Shown here one piece after another: positions 6,605 through 13,930 of a stretch of DNA of 13,930 bases (positions are counted from its first letter, which is position 1; every line of letters begins with the position of its first letter). The stretch is from Desulfocapsa sp. GTDB lineage: Bacteria; Desulfobacterota; Desulfobulbia; Desulfobulbales; Desulfocapsaceae. Location: contig JAOZKX010000015.1 in assembly GCA_029935135.1 (NCBI GenBank), positions 1-13,930 on the forward strand, read 5' to 3'. Made by a program: the position numbers and the translations under genes. The notes under the pieces were generated by a model, which searched no databases, was not told the DNA's origin, and saw only the letters and a list, made by a program, of their open reading frames with translations.

Positions 6605-8317
6605 ATGCATCATTTTTTCAAATCAATTTCAAAGAACTTTTTTCTGATTGCCATCGCTCTTGCTCTCTCCTCATGCGGCTCAAAAAAAACTTCCACTGTC
6701 GTATACCCCCTTCCTTCCGGTCAAATTGCATCCCCTGTAAGTTCTATATCTACAGACCCTGCATTACTACTGGTCAAAGCAGAAACAGAGCAATGTCTGA
6801 CAGAAGAGCTTAATGCTCTTCGCAATACCGGTGCCTGGAACCAGTCAAGTGTTCCCCTCAGCAATTACGAAAAAAAAACCACCTACGATTTTCCCATTGT
6901 CATGAACAAACAGGTCCAGGTGTATCTGGATCTTTTCCAAAATCAGCAAAAAAAACATGTCGCAAAATGGCTCTCACGCTCCGGCAAATACCTTCCCATG
7001 TTCCAGAGAGAACTTCGTGAAGCTGGTCTTCCTGAAGATCTCGCCTATCTGGCAATGATTGAAAGTGGCTTTAACCAGCGAGCATATTCACGGGCAAAGG
7101 CCGTAGGCCTGTGGCAGTTTATGAAAGGAACAGGCAGACAGTACCACCTGAAGATCAATAAATATGTGGACGAAAGACGGCATGCTGAGAAATCAACAAA
7201 AGCTGCAGTGGCCTACTTATCAGACCTCTACGCTGATTTCGACGATTGGCATCTTGCTGTTGCTGCCTACAATGGCGGTCCCGGGAAAATCAGACGGGGC
7301 ATGAAACGCTATAAGGCTGATGACTTCTGGAGTCTTGCCCAGCATCGTTATCTGAAACTGGAAACCAAACGATATGTTCCAAAACTGATAGCTGCCATTA
7401 TCATCGCCAAGGAACCTGAGAAATATGGTTTCCACAATATACAATATCAGACAGCTCTTGATTACGAGACACTGCGCGTTGGACCTGGTCTCAGCCTGGA
7501 TGCGGTGGCATTGCTTTGCAATGTGAACAGCAAAAAAACAAAAAAACTGAACCCGGAGCTGAAAACAGGCCGTACCCCCTTAAATAAAAGCCATTACGAT
7601 GTGCAAATTCCACCTGGCACAAAAACTTTGGCCCAGGCCAATCTATCCCGCTTGAACAGCGTGGTCAGCACAGGGTATAAAACGCATATAATAAAAAAGG
7701 GAGATACGCTGTCAAAAATCTGCCGACGTTATAAAATTAACAAAACAACCCTTTTAAAAGTCAATAATCTGCGCAACAGTAATCTTATTGCCGGTAAACA
7801 TCTTCGTATTCCTTATAGCACTGTTCGCTACCGCCTGGCCCCAAAAGGAAGCCAGGGGCAGATTGCTGCTGAAGATCTCATTCTCCATACCATTCAGCCC
7901 GGTGAATCTGTTTCGAAAATTGCCACCAAATACAATGTCCCTCCAGAGCTCATTGTCGCCTGGAACGGCCTGAAAAGTGTTCATAAAATAAGAGCTGGCC
8001 AACAACTTTCTCTCTATATCGAGGGTGGTGGTAGCCCTGCCAAACAGCAGAAAACAGTGGCACAGGCAACGCCTCCTGTACAACCTGCCGACATTTCAGT
8101 TTCTTCCCTGATTGTCCTCTCACAACAGAAAAAATTTGCACTGGTCAGGAAAGAGAAAAAGAGTACACAGGTCAGTTGGTATAAAGTACGTCGCGGCGAC
8201 TCTCTCTGGACCATCGCCAGACGCTTTAATCTCTCCACTCAACAGATTATGGACTGGAACAATCTTAAATCCAATCGTATCCAGCCTGGGACAAAACTCA
8301 AAATCAAAAATGTCTAA
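6605..8317 (+). CDS. mltD: Membrane-bound lytic murein transglycosylase D with three LysM domains
   Basis: This lipoprotein cleaves the MurNAc-GlcNAc bond of peptidoglycan to give 1,6-anhydro ends. It is 570 residues long. The signal peptide ends in LSSC with lipidated Cys24 and Gly at +2, so outer-membrane anchoring is expected. The SLT (GH23) domain covers about 130-245: catalytic Glu153 in MIESGFN, then AVGLWQFM (166-173) and AYNGGPG (221-227). Three LysM repeats follow at about 360-403, 427-471 and 525-568, each with a (K/Q/R)xGD/ES-type start, and a Gln/Ser/Pro-rich linker precedes the last. Some MltD proteins have two LysM repeats, so the number here is a little high. The ATG at 6605 lacks a Shine-Dalgarno site but fits the signal peptide. 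The divergent PBP gene suggests linked synthesis and turnover of the wall. Confidence 0.95.
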   Translation: MHHFFKSISKNFFLIAIALALSSCGSKKTSTVVYPLPSGQIASPVSSISTDPALLLVKAETEQCLTEELNALRNTGAWNQSSVPLSNYEKKTTYDFPIVMNKQVQVYLDLFQNQQKKHVAKWLSRSGKYLPMFQRELREAGLPEDLAYLAMIESGFNQRAYSRAKAVGLWQFMKGTGRQYHLKINKYVDERRHAEKSTKAAVAYLSDLYADFDDWHLAVAAYNGGPGKIRRGMKRYKADDFWSLAQHRYLKLETKRYVPKLIAAIIIAKEPEKYGFHNIQYQTALDYETLRVGPGLSLDAVALLCNVNSKKTKKLNPELKTGRTPLNKSHYDVQIPPGTKTLAQANLSRLNSVVSTGYKTHIIKKGDTLSKICRRYKINKTTLLKVNNLRNSNLIAGKHLRIPYSTVRYRLAPKGSQGQIAAEDLILHTIQPGESVSKIATKYNVPPELIVAWNGLKSVHKIRAGQQLSLYIEGGGSPAKQQKTVAQATPPVQPADISVSSLIVLSQQKKFALVRKEKKSTQVSWYKVRRGDSLWTIARRFNLSTQQIMDWNNLKSNRIQPGTKLKIKNV

Positions 8318-8327
8318 GAACATCCCC

Positions 8328-8384
8328 GCAGACAAACAGATCGTTGCAGGCTACCTCCAGGCAGTCTGCTGCTCCCCCTTTTTT
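8328..8384 (+). terminator. Possible terminator after mltD
   Basis: GCAGAC (8328-8333) pairs with GTCTGC (8364-8369), and GCAG-TCTG-CTGC (8361-8372) can form a smaller alternative hairpin. CTCCCCC and a run of six T (8379-8384) follow, ten bases after the mltD stop. The stems are short or widely looped, so the call is weak. A perfect TTGACA (8387-8392) lies directly downstream, but no good -10 box follows it at 16-18 bases. Confidence 0.35.
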
Positions 8385-8502
8385 CGTTGACAGAATTTCC
8401 TTCTTCCAATCCAACTGTGCTCTATGGTAAAAGGGGTTGCCGACGGTTACCTGTTTTACTATTCAACATTGATTTTTTAATTATCCTTTTTTCTATTATC
8501 AT

Positions 8503-9699
8503 ATGACAACGCACGCATTTCCAACACATGAATACCCTTCTGATGTCCACCAGATCAACCATGAGGACAAAACCGTCCTTCTTATTGGTACTGCCCATAT
8601 CTCACAGGAATCCATAGATCTAGTTGAGCAGGTCATTAGCCAGGAATCTCCCGATTGCGTTTGTATTGAGCTTGATGACAAACGATATGAGGCACTCACA
8701 AAAAAAAAGCAATGGCAGGAACTGGATTTAAAGCAGATCATCAAAAACAAGCAGCTTTCCACCTTGATGATCAATTTGCTGATGGCATCTTATCAAAAAA
8801 AACTTGGTGCACAACTTGGTGTGCAACCGGGTGCTGAACTCCTGGCAGCTGCAAACAGTGCCAAAGAAAAAGATATCCCCATAGCACTTTGTGATCGTGA
8901 TATTCGTGTCACTCTCAGACGCGCCTGGAAATCCACTTCATTTTTTAAAAAAGGCTATTTGTTGGCAACACTCTTTGGCAGCCTTTTTGACTCCACAGAG
9001 ATCAGTGAAGAAAAACTTGCGGAACTCAAACAGAAAGATGTCCTTTCTGAACTGATGAGTGAAATGGGCGATGTGTTACCGGATGTAAAAAAGGTTCTTA
9101 TTGATGAGCGAGATATCTACCTTGCTGAAAAAATAAAATCAGCAGCAGGAAAGCAAGTTGTTGCAGTTGTTGGCGCTGGCCATGTTGAAGGAATTATTTC
9201 CCTCTTCCAGGAAGACCATAGCGACAAACTTGAGACAATTTCCACTATTCCACCCATCTCTAAGATGTGGAAATTTGCCGGCTGGTCCATTCCTATTATA
9301 ATTATTGGCTCCCTCTTTGCTATCGGCTTTCAAAAAGGTGCGGCAGTTGCGGGTGCCAACCTGCTCTACTGGATAGTTGCAAACGGCATTCCCTCTGCAC
9401 TTGGTGGCATCCTGGCGCTTGCCCACCCACTTACTATAATAACTGCTTTTCTTGCAGCCCCTATTACCAGCCTGACCCCTGTTATTGGTGCCGGTTATGT
9501 GGCTGCATTTGTTCAAGTGATGAATTGCCCTCCCGTCGTTAAAGAATTTGAGACAGTTAGTGAGGATATGGGCTCAATCAAGGGATGGTGGCGTAATAAG
9601 CTTCTCCGTCTTTTTCTAGTCTTTTTGTTCACAGGACTTGGTTCTGCCATTGGAACCTATGTTGGCGGATATGAAATAGTCAAAAATTTAATCGGATAA
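8503..9699 (+). CDS. TraB/PrgY-family membrane protein
   Basis: A 398-residue protein of the TraB family (TraB/PrgY/GumN/Tiki superfamily). The soluble N-terminal domain shows the family motifs: LLIGTAHISQES (26-37, with the paired Gly and His), the conserved Glu in CIELDDKRYEAL (54-65), CDRDIRVTLRRAW (130-142), DERD (201-204) and VVGAGHVEGI (222-231). Four hydrophobic segments follow at about 258-278, 283-305, 308-337 and 367-390, so the C-terminal third is membrane-embedded. In Enterococcus, TraB/PrgY limits peptide pheromone activity, and related Tiki proteins are metalloproteases; the role of chromosomal bacterial members is not established. The name does not imply conjugation here. It sits 185 bases after mltD and 19 bases before yhbY. 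The start has no ribosome-binding site and an upstream choice is not excluded. Confidence 0.88.
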   Translation: MTTHAFPTHEYPSDVHQINHEDKTVLLIGTAHISQESIDLVEQVISQESPDCVCIELDDKRYEALTKKKQWQELDLKQIIKNKQLSTLMINLLMASYQKKLGAQLGVQPGAELLAAANSAKEKDIPIALCDRDIRVTLRRAWKSTSFFKKGYLLATLFGSLFDSTEISEEKLAELKQKDVLSELMSEMGDVLPDVKKVLIDERDIYLAEKIKSAAGKQVVAVVGAGHVEGIISLFQEDHSDKLETISTIPPISKMWKFAGWSIPIIIIGSLFAIGFQKGAAVAGANLLYWIVANGIPSALGGILALAHPLTIITAFLAAPITSLTPVIGAGYVAAFVQVMNCPPVVKEFETVSEDMGSIKGWWRNKLLRLFLVFLFTGLGSAIGTYVGGYEIVKNLIG

Positions 9700-9718
9700 T
9701 CAGGAAGGTATAAAACTC

Positions 9719-10051
9719 ATGGAAAACACAGAAGAAACCTGTCAAATAGCTGAGCTGAGCTCTAAACAAAAAAAGTTTTTAAAAGGTCTTGGCCATTCAC
9801 TCACTCCGGTTGTAGCCGTGGGAAAAGATGGCCTGGTTGAGAAAATCATCAAGGCCACCCACCTTGAACTCAGCCGCCATGAACTGATCAAGGTCAAAGT
9901 TGGTAAAAGCAGTCCTGCAGATCGTCACGAAACCGCAGCAACGCTGTCATCTGCAACCGGCAGTAATCTTGTTCAGGTTATAGGAAAGACCATCCTTCTC
10001 TTTAAAAAGAATCCGGAGCTGGAAAAAGAGAAACGGATTCGCCTCCCGTAG
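9719..10051 (+). CDS. yhbY: CRM-domain RNA-binding protein YhbY
   Basis: This 110-residue protein is a single CRM (YhbY/CRS1) domain, which associates with pre-50S ribosomal subunits and takes part in large-subunit assembly. The signature LSSKQKKFLKGLGHSLTPVV begins near residue 14, followed by the GKDGL turn that replaces the family's usual GxxG RNA-binding loop region, ATHLELSRHELIKVKV and a C-terminal LVQVIGKTILLFKKN strand. Its length is typical of bacterial members. A good ribosome site, AGGAAGG (9702-9708), lies ten bases before the ATG, and the gap to the TraB-family gene is only 19 bases, so the two are probably co-transcribed. It converges on the kinase gene with 32 bases between the stops. 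Confidence 0.95.
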   Translation: MENTEETCQIAELSSKQKKFLKGLGHSLTPVVAVGKDGLVEKIIKATHLELSRHELIKVKVGKSSPADRHETAATLSSATGSNLVQVIGKTILLFKKNPELEKEKRIRLP

Positions 10052-10083
10052 GCTCTGCAAATTCCCTCACAGGGGACAACCAT

Positions 10084-12363
10084 TCAACAAATATTGGAAT
10101 GTTTTCTGTGTAGATCAAGAATATGTCTAACCATTTTTGCTAATTCGATTGGCTTCGTCAGATAATGATCCATTCCAGCCGCAAAACATTTTTCTTTAAA
10201 CTCCAGTGTTGCATGGGCTGTAAGGGCAATAATGGGCACATGTCTTTTTCCATCTTTCTTTTCAGCAGCACGGATCCGCTCTGTTGCCTCTAGCCCTCCC
10301 ATTACTGGCATTCGTATATCCATTAGAATAATATCCGGCTCTTTTACCTGCACCTGATCTAACAGCTCCTGCCCATTGTTGCACACAACTATATCGGCAG
10401 CCATCTCTTTTAAATATGATGAAAGCATATGCTGGTTGATAAACTCATCTTCTGCAATATAAATGGAGATTCCAGCCAGTGAATCATGCATGTCAGCTTT
10501 TCCTGTGACAATAGCCCCTCCCTCTCTTTGGGCATTACCTTCCTCGACATCTTTACATTGGCAGGTAAAATAAAAGCTGCTTCCAAGCGGTTTATTCTCC
10601 TCAAACCATATATTACCGCCCATGTGGATGACAAATTTTTCACAGATGGCAAGTCCCAACCCTGCCCCTCTGCGTGCCGATGTTTTTCTTGTTTCATTTG
10701 CCTGAATAAATGGATCAAAAATAGATTCCCTTGCTGATTCAGGGATCCCCTCTCCCGTATCTGATACACATATCTGAAGTTGGCAGCTTCCTCCGGAAGC
10801 TGCAAAACAATCCACTGTAACAATTATCTCTCCCACACTGGTATACTTGACAGCATTAGAGAGAAGATTCAAGAGAACCTGATGGATTTTGCCTGAATCT
10901 GCCAGCAGCTTCCCTGGAACATTCTCGCTGATCACAGTTGCAAAACGAATTTGCTGATTATTCACCTCAAGCCTGGCAATCTGTAAAGCATCCTCCACAA
11001 GCTCTTGCGTGGCAAAAGTGGATTCTTCAAGGACAACATCCCCGGATTCAATTTTAGAGAAATCCAAAATAACGCTGATGATGGAAAGTAGTCGGTTGAT
11101 TGATCTATTGACAAGCTCCATACGGTACTGCTGTTCATTACTAAGTCCGGAATTAAGCATCAAGGTCGTCATTCCCATAATGCCGTTAATCGGCGTCCGG
11201 ATTTCATGACTCATATTGGCCAGGAACATAGACTTCGCTTCATTGGCCTGTTGTGCCAGGATCATTGCCTGATGCGCCTCTTCTTCAGCATTTTTACGCT
11301 GAGCAGACTCTCGCTCCAGTGATTTCAGACTTTCTTCCAACCTCTCTGCCATTCCATTAAAAGTATTGGCAAGCTCACTGAACTCATCGTCTCCTGACAG
11401 GTCCACCCGTTTTGTCAGATCACCTTTCCCTATTTCTCTGGCAGCATGAGACAAAGAAAGAAGTGGAATTGTCAGTAGTTTTTTAGCAAAAAACAAACCT
11501 GTAAAGAGTGAGGCAATAAATACCAGAAAAATAATGGCGATAAGCAGGTTCAGGGAGTGATAAAATGAAGAGAGTACACTCTTGAGTTCAGAGTTCATAA
11601 CAACATACAACCTACTCCCATAAAATTCTATGGGACAGATGCCAAGGAGACGATCAGCAACAATCAGCCCTTTGGAAGCCGTTGTCTCTTTAAAAATGGC
11701 AGGAAGGGAAACTGACGGCGGGATCTCAAATAAATCTCCGGAAATTTTCCTGCCGTTCGGCAAATAGAGCCCTATCTGAATATCTTCAATATCTTTATGC
11801 TGCTTGGAAGACATCGTCAGACTTGAAAAATTAACCTGTGCACTGACCGCACCATTAACGAATGTATTATTGAGGAAAAAGACGGGAGTTGAAATAGACA
11901 AGAGAGTCTGTGGATAGTTGCTCTGTTGGATAATTGCACAAACGGGCTGTTGCCTCTCTTTCACTTCAGCCAGAATCTTCCCGGCATCAGTGACATTTTC
12001 CAAAACAATATTTTCCTGCAAGGTTCTTATAAACAGCTGCTCTCCCTTATTATCGATATGGGAAAGTTCAACAAAAAGGGGCTGATGCATCTGTAAACTT
12101 TTCAGCAGAACAAACTTATGTGCATCTCCTCCACCCTGAAGAGATAAAATATCACTTAACAGTTCAAGATCCCGGACAAAAGCAGCAAGTCGTTCACGGA
12201 CCTCACCGCCATGATAGAGCGCCTCATGCTGATGTCTGGCAATAAGCTGTTTTGTAAGAGATTTATAATTTTGCAGGGAAAACCAGGCACCAAGAATTAC
12301 GAGGGGCAGTAGAACAAGAAGGAGAAAAAGAACAGCAATACGAGCGCTGATTGATTTAAACAT
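10084..12363 (-). CDS. Hybrid sensor histidine kinase (sensor-HAMP-HisKA-HATPase-REC)
   Basis: A 759-residue inner-membrane hybrid kinase. Membrane segments at about 8-30 and 271-293 flank a periplasmic sensor region of roughly 240 residues with no motif I can name. HAMP follows at about 294-346, then a coiled coil (345-376), HisKA with the H-box FLANMSHEIRTP (380-391, phospho-acceptor His386), HATPase with NLLSNAVKYT (499-508), DTGEGI (535-540) and GAGLGL (566-571), and a receiver domain from about 632 with Glu638/Asp639, phospho-acceptor Asp682 in MDIRMP, Thr715 and Lys737. There is no Hpt or DNA-binding domain, so an outside Hpt or response regulator is needed. The ATG at 12363 was chosen over one at 12474: it starts directly on the membrane anchor and avoids a 95-base overlap with the upstream gene. 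It follows the PhnD-like gene by 16 bases. Confidence 0.95.
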   Translation of the reverse strand: MFKSISARIAVLFLLLVLLPLVILGAWFSLQNYKSLTKQLIARHQHEALYHGGEVRERLAAFVRDLELLSDILSLQGGGDAHKFVLLKSLQMHQPLFVELSHIDNKGEQLFIRTLQENIVLENVTDAGKILAEVKERQQPVCAIIQQSNYPQTLLSISTPVFFLNNTFVNGAVSAQVNFSSLTMSSKQHKDIEDIQIGLYLPNGRKISGDLFEIPPSVSLPAIFKETTASKGLIVADRLLGICPIEFYGSRLYVVMNSELKSVLSSFYHSLNLLIAIIFLVFIASLFTGLFFAKKLLTIPLLSLSHAAREIGKGDLTKRVDLSGDDEFSELANTFNGMAERLEESLKSLERESAQRKNAEEEAHQAMILAQQANEAKSMFLANMSHEIRTPINGIMGMTTLMLNSGLSNEQQYRMELVNRSINRLLSIISVILDFSKIESGDVVLEESTFATQELVEDALQIARLEVNNQQIRFATVISENVPGKLLADSGKIHQVLLNLLSNAVKYTSVGEIIVTVDCFAASGGSCQLQICVSDTGEGIPESARESIFDPFIQANETRKTSARRGAGLGLAICEKFVIHMGGNIWFEENKPLGSSFYFTCQCKDVEEGNAQREGGAIVTGKADMHDSLAGISIYIAEDEFINQHMLSSYLKEMAADIVVCNNGQELLDQVQVKEPDIILMDIRMPVMGGLEATERIRAAEKKDGKRHVPIIALTAHATLEFKEKCFAAGMDHYLTKPIELAKMVRHILDLHRKHSNIC

Positions 12364-12379
12364 ATGTGGTAATCGATAG

Positions 12380-13360
12380 TTATTTTTGTTTCTTTTGCAG
12401 CATTTTCTGCAAACCGTCAGTCGTATAGCTATAGCCGTTATACTCTGCGATATGCCGTATAATCTCCCAATCATCCTTATATGAAATGGGAAGATAGTGG
12501 GTTGCCCCCTTAAAGGCTTTTACAGTTTCCGGAGAAAAAGAATACTCAAGAAAGGCATAACAGATTTGTTCAATAAGACCAGGAGCCAAATCATACACAT
12601 ACCCCATTGCCAAAGTAGGAAATTGGGGACTGGTGTACAAGATACGGATATCACTTTCAGTAATAGTACCCACCTGTATCATCCGTTGTAAGGTACTGGA
12701 GGCAACAGCTGCCGCAGGATATATTCCATCCACAACCCCCATAATGGATTTTTTATGGCTTCCGGAATAGATGACCTGATAGGTATCATCCGGCAGCAGA
12801 CCAAATTTTGGCAGCAATGCTCGCGGGGCAATATTACCTGAGTTGGATGTGGCTGAGGTATGCGCCAGCACTTTCCCCTTTAAATCCTGCAGAGAACGAT
12901 ATGTTCCTTTGCTGCTCACAATAATCTGCAAATGATAGCCCATGATCTGCTCGGATTTTGCCTTCACACAAAAAGGAATAAATCCGGCAATGTTTACAGC
13001 AAAGCCAACATTGCCAGTGGAAAATCCGGCGATATGCAGTTGACCATCCCGCATTTTTTCAATCTCCTCAAGAGCCGATTCAGTCTCCAGATAGACGACT
13101 TTTTTCCCTGTTTCTTTGGCAATAAAAGCCATAAGCCCGGCATGACGGACGGAAAGATTTTTCTTCTCCGCTTCGGGTGAGGTTGTATAGATCAACACAT
13201 CAGGACTGCGTGTATCTGCAGTCATGGGCGCATCAGCAAGCAGATCACCGTCCTTGTCAACAAAATCAAATGCTGAACTCGCAGAAACCACCGACGCAAA
13301 CAAGAGAACAAACAGGAAGAGCAGAGGACTGGAAATTTTCTTCTTTCTAAGGATATCCAT
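12380..13360 (-). CDS. PhnD-like periplasmic binding protein, likely partner of the hybrid kinase
   Basis: A 326-residue exported protein of the PhnD (phosphate/phosphite/phosphonate-binding) family, type 2 periplasmic binding fold. The signal peptide MDILRKKK plus a hydrophobic run (about 11-29) ends near an ASS site. A DxDxD motif, DKDGDLLAD (35-43), looks like a calcium loop. Family features include TSPEAEKKNLSVRHAGLMAFI near 50-70, the IAGFSTGNVGFAVN region (100-113) and the ligand-loop signature TSATSNSGNIAPRALLP (158-174). The genes around it encode no ABC permease or ATPase; instead the kinase gene follows 16 bases on, so it probably serves as a ligand receptor. The ATG at 13360 fits the signal peptide; a GTG at 13411 would add 17 residues before it. 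Substrate unknown. Confidence 0.88.
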   Translation of the reverse strand: MDILRKKKISSPLLFLFVLLFASVVSASSAFDFVDKDGDLLADAPMTADTRSPDVLIYTTSPEAEKKNLSVRHAGLMAFIAKETGKKVVYLETESALEEIEKMRDGQLHIAGFSTGNVGFAVNIAGFIPFCVKAKSEQIMGYHLQIIVSSKGTYRSLQDLKGKVLAHTSATSNSGNIAPRALLPKFGLLPDDTYQVIYSGSHKKSIMGVVDGIYPAAAVASSTLQRMIQVGTITESDIRILYTSPQFPTLAMGYVYDLAPGLIEQICYAFLEYSFSPETVKAFKGATHYLPISYKDDWEIIRHIAEYNGYSYTTDGLQKMLQKKQK

Positions 13361-13367
13361 ACTGATA

Positions 13368-13396
13368 ATTCTGACACAGCTTCCAGAGTAAGTCAA
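13368..13396 (-). promoter_or_regulatory. Possible promoter of the PhnD-like/kinase pair
   Basis: On the minus strand TTGACT (13391-13396, 5 of 6) is followed after 17 bases by CAGAAT (13368-13373, 4 of 6). Transcription would begin close to the ATG at 13360, giving a nearly leaderless message, consistent with the missing Shine-Dalgarno site. The -10 match is modest, and the gene may instead be read from the MBL-hydrolase gene 56 bases upstream. Confidence 0.3.
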
Positions 13397-13416
13397 CAGA
13401 GATTCCGGCACATGCC

Positions 13417-13930
13417 TTACTTCAATTCATAAAGAGGCGTAGGAACATCCTGACTTGCCGCCAAAAGTGTGCAGGCCTGTTCCCTGTCCAGTACTGCTGC
13501 AGCACTTTGTAAGGCAAGATCGGGATGATTATTGGTCTCACTCAGGTGGGCAAGAAGAATATGCTGTAGCCTGTCATGGAGAAGAGTTGCCAGAAAAGCA
13601 GCAGCATCTTCATTGGCGAGGTGACCCTGGCTGGAGCGAACCCGCTGCTGCAGAAAAAGCGGATAGGGACCGTTTTTCAACATCTCCGGATCATGATTAA
13701 ATTCAAGAATGAGGGCATCACATCCCTGAAGTCGACGACTGACAAGATGTGATACTTTTCCAGTATCTGTACAACAGGCAATAGAATGTGTGCCATCGTT
13801 GATAAGATATCCCACGGGATCGGCAGTATCGTGGGAAACGGCAAAAGAACGTACCTGCAGATCCTGTAGTTCAACGGGGGATCCCGTCTCAAACTCTACC
13901 TGCTTATATACTTTACCTATTTTTTTTTCG
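13417..13930 (-). CDS. MBL-fold metallo-hydrolase (YycJ/WalJ-like), 5' end outside window
   Basis: The last 170 residues of a metallo-beta-lactamase-fold protein. The frame is open without a stop up to the window edge at 13930, so the GTG at 13815 is internal and not the start. Visible family features are VSHDTADPVGYLI (a metal-binding His and the following Asp-Pro), LILEFNHDPEML (like the LE.NHD motif of YycJ/WalJ proteins), SSQGHLANEDAA (like GHLSN) and LAHLSETNNHP. The HxHxDH metal site would lie upstream, outside the window. Such proteins are predicted metal-dependent nucleases or phosphodiesterases; the substrate is not known here. It precedes the PhnD-like gene on the same strand with a 56-base gap. 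Confidence 0.85.
   Translation of the reverse strand, partial: EKKIGKVYKQVEFETGSPVELQDLQVRSFAVSHDTADPVGYLINDGTHSIACCTDTGKVSHLVSRRLQGCDALILEFNHDPEMLKNGPYPLFLQQRVRSSQGHLANEDAAAFLATLLHDRLQHILLAHLSETNNHPDLALQSAAAVLDREQACTLLAASQDVPTPLYELK

Noticed and set aside
8387..8415. Promoter for the TraB-family gene from the perfect TTGACA at 8387
   Set aside because: The hexamers at 16-18 bases downstream match the -10 consensus at no more than about 3 of 6 positions, so the pair is not convincing.
9139..9516. A 125-residue ORF antisense to the TraB-family gene
   Set aside because: It lies wholly opposite a well-supported coding region, is rich in Asn, Cys and Gly with no family features, and has no ribosome site.
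8503..9699. Conjugation or plasmid gene suggested by the TraB name
   Set aside because: The motifs are those of the TraB/PrgY pheromone-shutdown family, unrelated to the F-plasmid pilus assembly protein TraB, and no conjugation or mobility genes surround it.
10062..10076. Terminator between yhbY and the kinase gene (TTCCCT-CAC-AGGGGA)
   Set aside because: The stem is only about six base pairs including a wobble, with no T-run on either strand, so it is too weak to call.
12364..12474. In-frame upstream ATG (12474) that would lengthen the histidine kinase by 37 residues
   Set aside because: The added residues are Arg/Cys-rich and unlike a kinase N-terminus, and they overlap the coding end of the PhnD-like gene; the ATG at 12363 starts directly at the membrane anchor.
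13417..13815. A complete 132-residue ORF starting with GTG at 13815
   Set aside because: The same frame stays open to the window edge and carries the MBL-family SHDTADP motif upstream of that GTG, so it is an internal codon of a partial gene.

Overview
The window looks like core chromosome of a Gram-negative bacterium, most likely a Desulfobacterota (deltaproteobacterial, perhaps Desulfobulbales-like) species. This is inferred from protein style, a moderate-to-low GC content, two outer-membrane-type lipoproteins and a PhnD-like receptor beside a hybrid kinase. No gene in the window fixes the genus.

Layout. A 5S rRNA gene (19-134, +) with a strong intrinsic terminator comes first, probably the tail of an rRNA operon. 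A short single-domain cyclic-nucleotide-binding protein (437-826, +) follows behind a recognisable promoter. Two copies of an unusual palindromic heptad-repeat element lie on either side of this gene (202-313 and 831-924), and a stub of a third sits at bases 1-11. Next is a cell-wall block. A very long class A penicillin-binding protein (2942-6298, -) and a TPR-like outer-membrane lipoprotein (928-2778, -) lie in tandem. A MltD-type lytic transglycosylase with three LysM domains (6605-8317, +) is transcribed divergently from a 306-base intergenic region with an extended -10 promoter, a palindrome between its boxes and a structured leader. Then come a TraB/PrgY-family membrane protein (8503-9699, +) and the ribosome-assembly factor YhbY (9719-10051, +), probably co-transcribed. 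The right end is a minus-strand block: an MBL-fold hydrolase cut by the window edge (13417-13930), a PhnD-like periplasmic binding protein (12380-13360) and a hybrid histidine kinase (10084-12363).

How the genes may work together. The PBP, the TPR lipoprotein and MltD suggest coordinated peptidoglycan synthesis and turnover. The PBP carries about 240-280 extra residues between its SxN and KTG motifs, and its partner is an outer-membrane lipoprotein with TPR-like helices. That arrangement invites comparison with the LpoA-PBP1A pair of E. coli, reached here by inference only. The PhnD-like protein and the kinase, 16 bases apart with no transporter genes in view, look like a two-piece sensor comparable in logic to TtrS, where a PhnD-like domain forms the sensor.

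Most starts in the window (six of eight) lack a Shine-Dalgarno-like sequence. No CRISPR array, transposase, integrase, tRNA or phage gene was seen. The most unusual items are the heptad palindromic elements, the PBP insertion with its lipoprotein neighbour, and the structured mltD leader.
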